A stretch of 64,000 nucleotides of DNA from contig NZ_LXTW01000012.1 of NCBI RefSeq assembly GCF_001679005.1, positions 143,116 to 207,115 on the forward strand. Direction: 5' to 3'. The translations under genes and the position numbers were made by a program. The DNA comes from Moraxella nonliquefaciens. GTDB lineage: Bacteria > Pseudomonadota > Gammaproteobacteria > Pseudomonadales > Moraxellaceae. Positions 52,604 through 61,447 of this stretch are shown here, in pieces (position 1 is the first letter of the stretch; each line of letters opens with the position of its first letter). The notes below the pieces were generated by a model. That model made no database searches, was not told the DNA's origin, and was given only the letters and a program-made list of their open reading frames with translations.

Positions 52604-54706
52604 ATGCCAACCTCTGTTCACACCCCACGCACCTTTACGCACCTGCCCATCTCTCGCCCAACGACACCACTTTTGGATAAAGTGAATTTACCCAGAGATT
52701 TAAAGACGTTAAGCACCGATGAGCTGTGCCAATTATCTGATGAATTGCGTGAGTATTTGCTCTATTCGGTCGGTCAAAGTGGTGGACATTTTGGGGCAAA
52801 TTTGGGTGTGGTAGAGCTGACGGTTGTTTTGCATGCCATTTATGACACACCTTATGATAAACTTGTGTGGGATGTGGGGCATCAAGCGTATGCCCATAAA
52901 GTGTTGACAGGTCGCCGTGATGAGCTTTTGCATATCCGTGCCAAAGGCGGTTTGACGGCATTTCCTGAGCGAGGTGAGAGTGAGTACGACACCTTTGGCG
53001 TGGGACATAGCTCTACCTCCATATCAGCAGGGCTTGGCATGAGTTTGGCAAGTCGTATCAAAGGCGAAAACCGCAAAGTGGTGGCAATCATCGGAGACGG
53101 GGCGATGACGGGGGGTATGGCGTTTGAGGCAATGAATGACGCTGTTCAGCAAAATGCTGATTTGACGGTGGTGCTAAACGATAATGACATGTCAATCTCG
53201 CAAGCCATTGGTGGATTTAGTCGCCATTTGGCACGTTTATGGCAACGTGGGCTGGCTTTTGACATTGATAAACATGGCAATATCTTGATGATAAAGCGTG
53301 AGATTAGCCCTGATGACAGGCGGGTTCGCCATTATATACACATGGCAAATGGGGCAAAAGAAACCCTAGAAAAAATCCCTGCCAAACTCGGTGGCAATCT
53401 TGTGCAAAACATTGGCAATCTCTTTGGTAAAAATGCCCCGCCCATGCCCTTGTCTGATAAAATCGCTGAAAAAGTGCATGACCATATTTTCCCTGATAAC
53501 CTATTTAAGGCGATTGGTTTTACCTATCTTGGGCCCTTTGATGGACATGATTTGCCAAAACTTTTACAAGTATTTCGGCGTGCCAAACAGTTAAAAGGGG
53601 CGGTGCTGATTCATGTGCATACGGTTAAGGGTAAGGGCTTTTTGCCTGCTGAGGCTGACCCCATTACCTATCATGCCATTGGCAAATTACCCAAAAACGA
53701 GCCGCCAAAAACTGATAAAATAGACCCTGCCTCAAAACCCCAAAAGTACTCGGACGTATTTGGGCGGTGGCTTATGGATAACGGCACAGACGAGTGCATG
53801 GTTGCCATTACCCCTGCCATGAGTGAGGGCTCTGGGATGGTGGCATTTGCCAAGGCTTATCCTGATAAATTTTTTGATGTGGCAATAGCCGAACAGCATG
53901 CCGTAACCTTAGCAGGGGGTATGGCGACAGGTGGATTAAAGCCTGTGGTGGCGATTTATTCTACTTTTTTACAACGTGGCTATGACCAACTCATTCATGA
54001 CATTGCCTTACAAAATCTGGATGTAACTTTTGCCATAGACCGAGCGGGACTTGTGGGCGAAGATGGTGCAACTCATGCAGGCGTGTTTGATTTGGCGTAT
54101 TTGCGTTGTGTGCCAAATGTTGTCATTGCTGCTCCAAGCGATGAACATGAATGCTATCATTTGCTTAGTGCTTGTTATGCCTATCAAGGCACAAGTGCCA
54201 TTCGCTATCCTAGGGGTGTGGGTGTGGGGCGACAGATTGTCAAGGACATTGATGAGAGTTTTGCCATTGGTCGGGCGAGAGTGGTATGGCAATCAGATGG
54301 TTTTATCGCCAAAGATAAAAAAGCATCAGACAAAAAAATCGCCATGCTTGCCTTTGGTACACGCCTATATGACGCTCTGTCAGCAAGTCAAACATTCGCC
54401 CAAACGACAGACACGCCCATGACGGTGGTGGACATGCGGTGGGTCAAACCGCTTGACAATGAGCTGATAGATGAGCTTATCGGGCAGGGCGTTACGCATT
54501 TTATCACAGTAGAGGAGCATCAGCGTATGGGTGGGGCAGGCTCTGCGGTGGGCGAGTATTTGGCAAGTGTGGGCTATGGTGGTTCTCTTGTGCAAATTGG
54601 CATTGATGATGTGTTTGTTGCCCATGGCAGTCATGATGAGCAGTTGGCACAATGCAGGCTAGATGGGACAGGGATTTTGGAGTGGTTGAATAAACCAAAA
54701 AGATAG
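52604..54706 (+). CDS. dxs: 1-deoxy-D-xylulose-5-phosphate synthase
   Basis: Thiamine-diphosphate enzyme that starts the non-mevalonate isoprenoid pathway. An extended N-terminal arm, then HFGANLGVVELTVVLHAIYDT in part near 62, GDGAMTGGMAFEAMND near 164 (ThDP/metal), and a transketolase pyrimidine-binding domain with AIAEQHAVTLAGGMA near 426, DRAGLVGEDGATHAG near 480 and a C-terminal domain. 700 residues is slightly longer than usual. It lies alone between divergent ribA and a broken small gene. Confidence 0.96.
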   Translation: MPTSVHTPRTFTHLPISRPTTPLLDKVNLPRDLKTLSTDELCQLSDELREYLLYSVGQSGGHFGANLGVVELTVVLHAIYDTPYDKLVWDVGHQAYAHKVLTGRRDELLHIRAKGGLTAFPERGESEYDTFGVGHSSTSISAGLGMSLASRIKGENRKVVAIIGDGAMTGGMAFEAMNDAVQQNADLTVVLNDNDMSISQAIGGFSRHLARLWQRGLAFDIDKHGNILMIKREISPDDRRVRHYIHMANGAKETLEKIPAKLGGNLVQNIGNLFGKNAPPMPLSDKIAEKVHDHIFPDNLFKAIGFTYLGPFDGHDLPKLLQVFRRAKQLKGAVLIHVHTVKGKGFLPAEADPITYHAIGKLPKNEPPKTDKIDPASKPQKYSDVFGRWLMDNGTDECMVAITPAMSEGSGMVAFAKAYPDKFFDVAIAEQHAVTLAGGMATGGLKPVVAIYSTFLQRGYDQLIHDIALQNLDVTFAIDRAGLVGEDGATHAGVFDLAYLRCVPNVVIAAPSDEHECYHLLSACYAYQGTSAIRYPRGVGVGRQIVKDIDESFAIGRARVVWQSDGFIAKDKKASDKKIAMLAFGTRLYDALSASQTFAQTTDTPMTVVDMRWVKPLDNELIDELIGQGVTHFITVEEHQRMGGAGSAVGEYLASVGYGGSLVQIGIDDVFVAHGSHDEQLAQCRLDGTGILEWLNKPKR

Positions 54707-54770
54707 ATTGATTTAAAAATTTTGTATAAAATAGTAATCCAATCAATTTGTTTTACAAAGGTGTGAATAA

Positions 54771-54995
54771 ATGAACTATCCTGAAAAACCTGTAAAGGGT
54801 TTTAAGATTGAGCGTGTGTATTAAATGCGATAGCAAAGAAATGATGGAAATTGCGAAATTCAAAAAGAAGTCGGTTAATGCAGATGGTAGCAGTTGCTAC
54901 ACCATTCAAGCCACTTGCCCAAATGTAACTATGTCAATGGAGAGTGGAAGCCTATGTGGTGGAACTTTTATGAATTAGGTGCAATGCAATGGTAG
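54771..54995 (+). pseudogene. Small zinc-ribbon protein gene with two frameshifts
   Basis: Translating three frames in turn gives a coherent protein of about 75 residues. MNYPEKPVKGFKIER from ATG 54771 (AAGG 9 bases upstream); then CIKCDSKEMMEIAKFKKKSV...SSCYTIQATCP; then, after one more base, C-N-Y-V-N-G-E-W-K-P-M-W-W-N-F-Y-E-L and the stop at 54995. The joins are at (GT)3 54814-54819, where one more GT restores ERVCIKC, and at AAA 54921-54923, where one more A restores CPKC. Two CxxC pairs (CIKC, CPKC) make a zinc ribbon. No gene of this kind was named. Confidence 0.6.
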
Positions 54996-55101
54996 TTAAA
55001 GTATCTGGCATTGTTAATTAACCACGCCCAAAATAGATTTGTCAGGGCAAATCATATTTACCCTGACAAAATATCATCTTTTAAAAAACCACAAAACCCA
55101 A

Positions 55102-56343
55102 TCATCTCTTATCGTCTAAATGCTCTTTTGCCATATCACGCATTTGTTGACGTAAATCATCATTATCCAGCACTGATTTGTCAATCAGACCATCCAAGTG
55201 TTTTTGATGGGTTTTGTCAAAATGTTGGTCATCATCGTGTTTTTGTACCATAAGGTCAAAGATTTGACGGCGACGTAGGCGTTCTTCTTTGATGATGTGG
55301 CGATTTTTTATCCAAGTGGTTGTCAAGACCAACAGCATGAGCATGCCAATATAGCCCAAAATCGGAAATACAGTCGCCACGAGTGTTTTAAAGCCTGCAA
55401 AACTTAGCCCAAAACCGACCGCCACAAAGATGACCATGAGCTTTTTAAAGCGAACATCATCCGCTCCTGAAAAACGTTTTGCCAGTGAATAATACAAACT
55501 GATGGCGGTATTAAAAATCATGCCAAAAATGATGATTGACATGAATGTGCCAAAGATGGGATGGATTTGGGCGACTAAGGCTTGCATGGGAATGGCAACT
55601 TGACTGGCAAGCTCAATGTTGGCAAGTAAGATAAAGGCGGTGCAAGTGGTAATTACGCCAATAATCGCCCCACCAATCAGTCCGCCTCGCCCCGCCTCGC
55701 CAACATACATCTCATTACCGCCCAGCACAAAGGACATCGCCGCCGCTGCCATGATACAAATGGCATAGTAGTTGACGACTGACACCCAAATATTTGGCAG
55801 AGCCTTTGGCAAGGTTTTGGCAAAACCATCTAAGGCTACCCAATCATAAGATTTTCCCCAAAATGTATAAATGGCAAGCAACACAATAATCCCCACAATG
55901 ATGGGCGTAAATACACCAATGGCTTGGGTAACACGTTCAAAGTTCATCATACTCACAACGACGACCAACACCGAGCAGAGCAATGCACCAACCCATGTGG
56001 GCAGACCAAACTCTTGGTTTAGATTCGCCCCAGCCCCTGCAATCATCACAAAGCCCAGCACAAATCCACTCAAAATCAGTGAAATATCCAGCAGGCGGTA
56101 CACCAATTTGCCCGTAATTCGCTCTAAAACCGCACTGTGTTCACGAGCTCGGTAGTATGAGCCGAGTGTCAAAATAATCCGCCCAAAAATGGCGTGTAAA
56201 ATGCCAACAAGCACCACACCAACCAAACCAATTGTACCAAAATTGACAAAGTACTGAAAAACTTCTTGACCAGATGACAGTCCTGCCCCTGTAACCACAC
56301 CGACATATGCCAATGCAATCATGATAATGCGTTTGTAATTCAT
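55102..56343 (-). CDS. YkvI-family membrane transporter
   Basis: 413 residues with about ten hydrophobic helices. The N-terminus IALAYVGVVTGAGLSSGQEVFQYF in part is the first helix of the APC-superfamily YkvI/COG3949 proteins. GLIGGAIIGVITTC near 215 and a long charged C-terminal tail (about 345-413, EERLRRRQIFDLMVQKHD in part) are also visible. A substrate has not been assigned for the family. A perfect hairpin lies just upstream at 56398-56431. Confidence 0.8.
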   Translation of the reverse strand: MNYKRIIMIALAYVGVVTGAGLSSGQEVFQYFVNFGTIGLVGVVLVGILHAIFGRIILTLGSYYRAREHSAVLERITGKLVYRLLDISLILSGFVLGFVMIAGAGANLNQEFGLPTWVGALLCSVLVVVVSMMNFERVTQAIGVFTPIIVGIIVLLAIYTFWGKSYDWVALDGFAKTLPKALPNIWVSVVNYYAICIMAAAAMSFVLGGNEMYVGEAGRGGLIGGAIIGVITTCTAFILLANIELASQVAIPMQALVAQIHPIFGTFMSIIIFGMIFNTAISLYYSLAKRFSGADDVRFKKLMVIFVAVGFGLSFAGFKTLVATVFPILGYIGMLMLLVLTTTWIKNRHIIKEERLRRRQIFDLMVQKHDDDQHFDKTHQKHLDGLIDKSVLDNDDLRQQMRDMAKEHLDDKR

Positions 56344-56711
56344 AAAAAACCTTAAAACTTTACATGCCCCAAAACTCTACATAAAACTGTGTAAGCAAAG
56401 ATTTGCAAAGCGGGTCTGGGTTGCAAATCTTGACCAAAATGAGCGTTTTATGGTGGGTTATCTATCATAAAAAAATATGAAATTATAACATAAAATGATA
56501 AAATAGGGCAAATTAAGCATAAATTATCAATCTGTTGCATAAAATGGCATGGGTGCTGGTGCTGGTGCTGAATAAAAGTCTTGGTATTGACGAATAAAGT
56601 TTGATAAAATCTGTTGTTATTGGCTGTTTGACTGATTTGGTCATGCCATTTGTACCACGCCACGTTTTATGTACCACGCCACTTTTACGCCACTTTTATG
56701 CCACTTTACTC
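56344..56711. other. Intergenic region between YkvI and the WG-repeat gene
   Basis: About 370 bases between divergent genes, AT-rich. It contains an 11-base-arm hairpin (56398-56431), a GGTGCT-type triplet repeat (56551-56568) and CCACTTTTA-type direct repeats near 56680-56705. The frame of the WG gene extends back to 56601, but that part is unlike the rest of the protein. No RNA gene was recognised. Confidence 0.5.
56398..56431. repeat. Perfect hairpin upstream of the YkvI gene
   Basis: AAGATTTGCAA (56398-56408) and TTGCAAATCTT (56421-56431) are perfect 11-base arms with a G-rich 12-base loop. It sits 55 bases before the YkvI start (minus strand). No T tract follows on either strand. Operator or leader structure is possible. 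Confidence 0.65.
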
Positions 56712-57233
56712 ATGTCAATAATCAAACCCCCTTTGCTGTGCCTGCCGATATTTGTTTTGTTAATGCCTGTTTTGAGTGCTTATCAAATGGCAATGGCTCA
56801 TGACTGTGTCATGCCCAAAGTCAGCGATGAATATGACGGCGTTGAATGTGTGTTAGATGGACTCATCAAAGTTGCCCAAAATGGCAAATATGGTATGATG
56901 GATGACAGAGGGATTATTATTGTGCCAATCATGTTTGATGAAATTGGTCAATTTAACCATCAACTGGCAAGGGTAAAATACCGAGAAAAATTTGGTTTTA
57001 TCAATCATCAAGGACTGCTAGTTGTACCACTAAAATATGATGATGTGGGGTTTTTTAAAAATGGCATGGCATTAGTTCGCAAGGAGGATGAGTATTTTAT
57101 GGTAGATGGGCAAGGTCAAAGGGTGTTAGATGATGCCCCCGCCCCGCCAATGGCAAAGATGGATGTCGCTACCGTGGATTTGATTCATGAGTTGTTATTT
57201 GCTGAGCCTTTGATGCCAGAACCCAACCATTAA
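56712..57233 (+). CDS. WG-repeat secreted protein
   Basis: About 173 residues from ATG 56712. A signal peptide with hydrophobic LLCLPIFVLLMPVLSA is likely cleaved near residue 25. The mature part contains WG/KWG repeats of about 23 residues: GLIKVAQNGKYGMMDDRGIIIVP, then QLARVKYREKFGFINHQGLLVVP, then MALVRKEDEYFMVDGQGQRV. A role in binding or surface interaction is suspected for such repeats. The frame is open to 56601, but those codons look non-coding. Confidence 0.7.
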   Translation: MSIIKPPLLCLPIFVLLMPVLSAYQMAMAHDCVMPKVSDEYDGVECVLDGLIKVAQNGKYGMMDDRGIIIVPIMFDEIGQFNHQLARVKYREKFGFINHQGLLVVPLKYDDVGFFKNGMALVRKEDEYFMVDGQGQRVLDDAPAPPMAKMDVATVDLIHELLFAEPLMPEPNH

Positions 57234-57371
57234 TAGATGAGTTTTGACCAACTTTGATGGGTGGTAAATTTTGATCGCAATTTTACCCATTTTAGGCTAT
57301 AATGACAGTCTTTGTATGATGAATACAAAAGCATTATTTACATTATTTAATAAACATTGGTAAGGTATATT

Positions 57372-58202
57372 ATGGAACCTATGGTGGTGATTGCGTCCGA
57401 AGTGGCGAAAAAAGTCGGTCATGAGATTTTAAAGGCTCATGAGAACCGTCATCGTATTGATTTGGGTGTTGAGTCCAAAGGTTTGGATGGTTTGGTAACC
57501 AAGGTTGACCGTTATGCCGAAGAGCTGACCATTTCTTTGTTAAAAGAGAGTTACCCTAAGCATTCATTTTTGGGTGAAGAGTTTGGCTTGCAAGAGGGTA
57601 GGGGGGCAGATGCAGAGTGGTGTTTTGTCATTGACCCGCTAGATGGCACGCAGAATTTTGTGCATGGTGTGCCACATTTTTGTGTGTCTATTGGCATTCA
57701 GCATAAAGGTGTAACCGAGCATGGCGTGGTCTATGACCCTATGCGTGATGAACTGTTCACCGCCAGCCGTAATCGTGGAGCAAGACTTAACCAACGTCGT
57801 CTGTCAGTCTCGGGGCGTACCACGATAGCGGGCGGACTGTTTACCACAGGGCATCCTTATGAACGCATGATGGGCGAGACTCGCACGAGTTTTATCCGTC
57901 AGCATTTTGCCAGTTTGGCGGTGATTTGTGAGCAAGGCGGACAGGTTCGTCGCACAGGCTCAGCAGCACTGGATTTGTGTTATGTGGCAGCAGGACGTTT
58001 TGATGGTTATTTTGAGATGAATATTAAGCCGTGGGATGTGTGTGCAGGCGAGCTGATTGCCAGTGAGGCCAAAGCGGTGGTGGTTGACCACAAGGGAGCA
58101 AATAACGCCATGCAGACAGGTTCAGTCTTTGCCTGTAATGCCAAACTGCTAAAACCACTCATGCAAGCGGTCATCCCAACGTGGGAAAACGCACTGGCAT
58201 GA
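57372..58202 (+). CDS. suhB: Inositol-1-monophosphatase family protein SuhB
   Basis: Mg-dependent phosphatase that in E. coli also joins the rRNA antitermination complex with NusA. Motifs: GEEFGLQEG near residue 64, DPLDGTQNFVHG near 85, GSAALDLCYVAAGRFDGYFEM near 198 and the WDVCAGELIASEA metal site near 219. ATG 57372 has TAAGG at 57360-57364. A TATAAT hexamer at 57298-57303 may be its -10. 276 residues is normal. Confidence 0.94.
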   Translation: MEPMVVIASEVAKKVGHEILKAHENRHRIDLGVESKGLDGLVTKVDRYAEELTISLLKESYPKHSFLGEEFGLQEGRGADAEWCFVIDPLDGTQNFVHGVPHFCVSIGIQHKGVTEHGVVYDPMRDELFTASRNRGARLNQRRLSVSGRTTIAGGLFTTGHPYERMMGETRTSFIRQHFASLAVICEQGGQVRRTGSAALDLCYVAAGRFDGYFEMNIKPWDVCAGELIASEAKAVVVDHKGANNAMQTGSVFACNAKLLKPLMQAVIPTWENALA

Positions 58203-58373
58203 TAAACAAGCCAAAATAAACAAGCCAGATGGCTTTGAACATTTGAATGTGCAAAATCATCAAATAAAACCACCAAACAAACAAAGTAGCTTGAAGTTTT
58301 AGATGGTATTTAGGATGGTAAGCGGTAGTTTGGGACTGGTTTTTACAAATATAAAAGTTTTGGTAAATTTTTC

Positions 58374-58401
58374 TTGCATTTTTTAAAAATTCATGTATAA
58401 T
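58374..58401 (+). promoter_or_regulatory. Promoter of the SRP RNA gene
   Basis: TTGCAT (58374-58379), a 16-base spacer and TATAAT (58396-58401), with the RNA start 7-8 bases later. The same hexamers precede tRNA-Ser(TGA). Confidence 0.75.
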
Positions 58402-58408
58402 TAATCTC

Positions 58409-58512
<104 letters not shown>

Positions 58513-58614
58513 ATTTTTTTGTCTAAAATTTGACAACCCTTCTCTGTACGTATCTTCTCCTACATATCCATGATGATATTGTTATTTTCTGATGTCGTTC
58601 TTTTGAGATAATCT

Positions 58615-58654
58615 TTGTGTGCTTGTGTGCTTGTGTGCTTGTGTGCTTGTGTGC
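58615..58654. repeat. Five tandem copies of an 8-base unit
   Basis: TTGTGTGC is repeated five times without change (58615-58654), 6 bases from the hslR stop on the opposite strand. It lies outside a gene, so a change in copy number would not shift a reading frame, though it could alter the 3' end of the hslR transcript. Confidence 0.95.
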
Positions 58655-58660
58655 TTATTT

Positions 58661-59080
58661 TTACCAATTATTTTTAAATTTCTTAATGTCCCGACGCTGT
58701 TTTTTGTCAGGTTTGGTGGATGGTCTGGCAAGGTTTTGTAATTGACGTTGATGGGCAAAAAACTCTCTGGTGGCAATGCTCTCGTCCGTCTCATCGTATA
58801 GCGTTTGGGCGATGGTAGCACTGCCTCGATTGTCAGATAAGGCTTTGATAATTATTGTTTTTTGTTCTTGGACACTGGCATGACCTTGGCGAATGGTTAG
58901 AATGTCGCCTACGTGTAACTCTTTGCTTGTTTTGATTTTTTGACCGTTCATGTGAACCTTTCCGCCTTCTATTGCTTCTTTGGCAAGCGTGCGAGTGCGA
59001 AAAAATCGAGCAGCCCACAGCCATTTATCGGCTCGGACTTTATTTAGGGTTTGGGGTTCTTGATTGGTTTGGTTGTTCAT
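58661..59080 (-). CDS. hslR: Heat-shock protein Hsp15 (S4 RNA-binding)
   Basis: 139 residues. An S4 domain with RADKWLWAARFFRTRTLAKEAIEGGKVHMNG in part at about 15-47, LTIRQGHASVQEQKTIIIKAL in part near 72, and a basic C-terminal tail ending RDIKKFKNNW. Hsp15 rescues stalled 50S subunits carrying nascent peptide. Its start overlaps the upstream ASCH gene as ATGA, so they are co-translated. Confidence 0.93.
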   Translation of the reverse strand: MNNQTNQEPQTLNKVRADKWLWAARFFRTRTLAKEAIEGGKVHMNGQKIKTSKELHVGDILTIRQGHASVQEQKTIIIKALSDNRGSATIAQTLYDETDESIATREFFAHQRQLQNLARPSTKPDKKQRRDIKKFKNNW

Positions 59081-59505
59081 GGAGTGTCCAGTATTTTTAT
59101 AACATCAAAGGTTTCAAACAATAACCACATTTTATCATCAAATATCCCAAACCGTTCAAAAAATTCTTGATGAGCCGTCCGCCAAAAATCAAGCGACAAA
59201 TCGCCTTCGCCTTCTTGACGTGCCAACTTTTCATCAACATCACAAAAGCGAATGATGAATTGGGTAGTGTTTTGGATAACACAGCGTGGGCGGTTTTGTC
59301 CGTCTGTGATGACTTGCAGGCTACCAACGGGGTAAGCTGGCTCGTCCAAATGCCAATGTAGAGCGGTGCAAGTGGCTCGCTTTTTGCCGTCTAAGACAAG
59401 CCCTACAAGTTCGTCTGCCATTTGGGGGCTGTCGCCAAATGACCAATGGGGCAGGGCGGTAATGTCCAAATTGTCGGTGCTTATATTGCCAAATTTGTCA
59501 AACAT
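59077..59505 (-). CDS. ASCH-domain protein
   Basis: About 142 residues from ATG 59505, with GGAAG 5 bases upstream. The ASCH (PUA-like) fold is readable: LVGLVLDGKKRATCTALHWH near 38, GSLQVITDGQNRPRCVIQNT near 67, and DLSLDFWRTAHQEFFERFG near 108. These domains bind RNA or nucleosides; some cleave N4-acetylcytidine. An Arg-Ala-Thr in KRATC is family-like. It overlaps hslR by 4 bases. Confidence 0.85.
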   Translation of the reverse strand: MFDKFGNISTDNLDITALPHWSFGDSPQMADELVGLVLDGKKRATCTALHWHLDEPAYPVGSLQVITDGQNRPRCVIQNTTQFIIRFCDVDEKLARQEGEGDLSLDFWRTAHQEFFERFGIFDDKMWLLFETFDVIKILDTP

Positions 59506-59560
59506 AAGTGCTTCCAAGTTAAAAAATTGCCATCAGGACAACCCAATGGCAATGTGTGAT

Positions 59561-61300
59561 TTACATTCTCTCAACCGTCTTAATACCGAGTAAATTTAAG
59601 CCTGTTTTTAAGGTCTTAGCGGTCAAATCCGCCAGTTGTAGGCGACTGTTTTTGGTGTCATCATCTGCTGACAAAATCGGGCAGGCTTCATAAAATGATG
59701 AGAAAACCCCAGCCAATTCATACAGATAGGCACACAAAACATGAGGTGTGCCGTCTTTGGCAACTTGACGTAGGGCTTCTTCAAATTGGAGTAATTTGAC
59801 CGCCAATGCTCGCTCTTTGTCGTCCGTGATGACAATCTCGCCTGTTAGCGTGTCAGGATTTACCCCTGCTTTGGCAAAAATAGAACGCACACGTGTATAA
59901 GCGTACTGCATATAAGGGGCGGTATTGCCCTCAAAGTTTAGCATGCTGTCCCAATCAAACACATAATCAGTTGTTCGGTGTTTGGATAGGTCAGCGTATT
60001 TTATCGCTCCGATGGCAACAGCATCAATGAGTGCTACTTTCTCATCTGCATTCATGTCAGGGTTTTTACTGTCTATTAATACTGTGGCACGGGCAACAGC
60101 TTCATCAAGTAGGTCAGTAAGTTTGATTGTACCGCCTGTGCGAGTTTTGAACGGTTTGCCATCACTGCCTAACATCATGCCAAAATTATGATGCTCTAAT
60201 TTGAACGTATCAGGCACAAATCCGCCAAGCCGTGCAATCGCCCATGCCTGTGCCATATGTTGGGCTTGACGGGTATCAGAGTAAACAATGGCACGGTCAG
60301 CATTTAAGGTATGATAACGATAGCTTGCAGCAGCAATGTCGGTGGTAGTGTACAAAAATCCGCCGTCTTTTTTTTGGATGATGATGCCAAGCGGCTTGCC
60401 TTCTTTGTTTTTAAATTCAGGCAGATATACCACAGTCGCCCCGTCATCTTCTACCGCCATGCCTTTTTCTTTTAGGGTTTTGACGATGTCAGGGAGCATG
60501 GGGTTGTATAGACTCTCGCCCATGATGTCTTTATCGGTTAGGGTTACGTTCAGGCGTTCATAGCTGGCTTGGTTTTGGCTCATGGTAATGGCAACGAGTT
60601 TTTGCCACATGGCAAGGCAATATTCATCACCACTTTGGAGTTTGACCACATAGCCACGAGCTTTTTCGGCAAATGCTTCATCGTTGTCATAAGTTGCTTT
60701 GGCATCACGGTAAAAGGCTTCTAAGTCAGATAATGCCATATCGGACGCATTTTCATTTTGCATTTTTTCAAGGTAGGCGATGAGCATACCAAACTGTGTT
60801 CCCCAGTCGCCCACATGGTTGGCACGAATGACGGTATCACCCAAAAATTCAAGCACACGTACCAAACTGTCGCCAATGATGGTAGAACGCAAATGCCCAA
60901 CGTGCATCTCTTTGGCGACATTGGGCGATGAGTAGTCAACGACAACTGTCTGGTTATGATTTGATGTGATGCCCAAATGTTCCGATAAGCGTGCATTTTG
61001 AACGGATTTTGCCAAAAAATCTGTATCAAGAAAGATATTAATAAAACCAGGCCCTGCAATTTCTAATTTTTTGGCAATACCATCTAAGGATTGGTTGGCG
61101 TTTAACTCATCAAGTACTTTTTGGGCAAATTCTCGTGGGTTGATACCAAGTTTTTTAGCAACACCCATCACGCCATTGGCTTGATAATCACCAAATTGGG
61201 GCTTATTTGACTGTTTAATGATGGGGTCGGTGCCTTTATCTGCTCCTGCGTTTATCATCGCGGTTTGTAGGTGAGTGTGAAGTAGGGTGGAGATGTTCAT
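59561..61300 (-). CDS. argS: Arginine--tRNA ligase
   Basis: Class I synthetase, 579 residues. The HIGH-type motif is HVGHLRSTIIGD near residue 120, after SSPNVAKEM. The ADD N-terminal domain and the DALR anticodon-binding C-terminus (APYMQYAYTRVRSI near 455, then ending in GLNLLGIKTVERM) are present. KMSK is not seen in canonical form, which is usual for ArgRS. It lies upstream of the ASCH-hslR pair and downstream of lon on the minus strand. Confidence 0.96.
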   Translation of the reverse strand: MNISTLLHTHLQTAMINAGADKGTDPIIKQSNKPQFGDYQANGVMGVAKKLGINPREFAQKVLDELNANQSLDGIAKKLEIAGPGFINIFLDTDFLAKSVQNARLSEHLGITSNHNQTVVVDYSSPNVAKEMHVGHLRSTIIGDSLVRVLEFLGDTVIRANHVGDWGTQFGMLIAYLEKMQNENASDMALSDLEAFYRDAKATYDNDEAFAEKARGYVVKLQSGDEYCLAMWQKLVAITMSQNQASYERLNVTLTDKDIMGESLYNPMLPDIVKTLKEKGMAVEDDGATVVYLPEFKNKEGKPLGIIIQKKDGGFLYTTTDIAAASYRYHTLNADRAIVYSDTRQAQHMAQAWAIARLGGFVPDTFKLEHHNFGMMLGSDGKPFKTRTGGTIKLTDLLDEAVARATVLIDSKNPDMNADEKVALIDAVAIGAIKYADLSKHRTTDYVFDWDSMLNFEGNTAPYMQYAYTRVRSIFAKAGVNPDTLTGEIVITDDKERALAVKLLQFEEALRQVAKDGTPHVLCAYLYELAGVFSSFYEACPILSADDDTKNSRLQLADLTAKTLKTGLNLLGIKTVERM

Positions 61301-61447
61301 GATGGCTCTTAAAAGTGATATTAAACGAATTATTATACTAAAAATTGAACAGTTTTGGCAAAAATCATCACAGAACTGTCAGGGCTGGTAGCATGCCCAT
61401 AAAGTGGAAAAACCCCGCCAGCAGACAGGGTTTTGGGTATGTTTGGG

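Noticed and set aside
56601..56711. Upstream extension of the WG-repeat protein
   Set aside because: The codons include direct repeats and no signal-peptide features; the ATG at 56712 begins a good signal peptide.
58582..58821. ORF with KHTSTQ repeats
   Set aside because: The repeats come from the (TTGTGTGC)5 array read through; the rest overlaps hslR in another frame.
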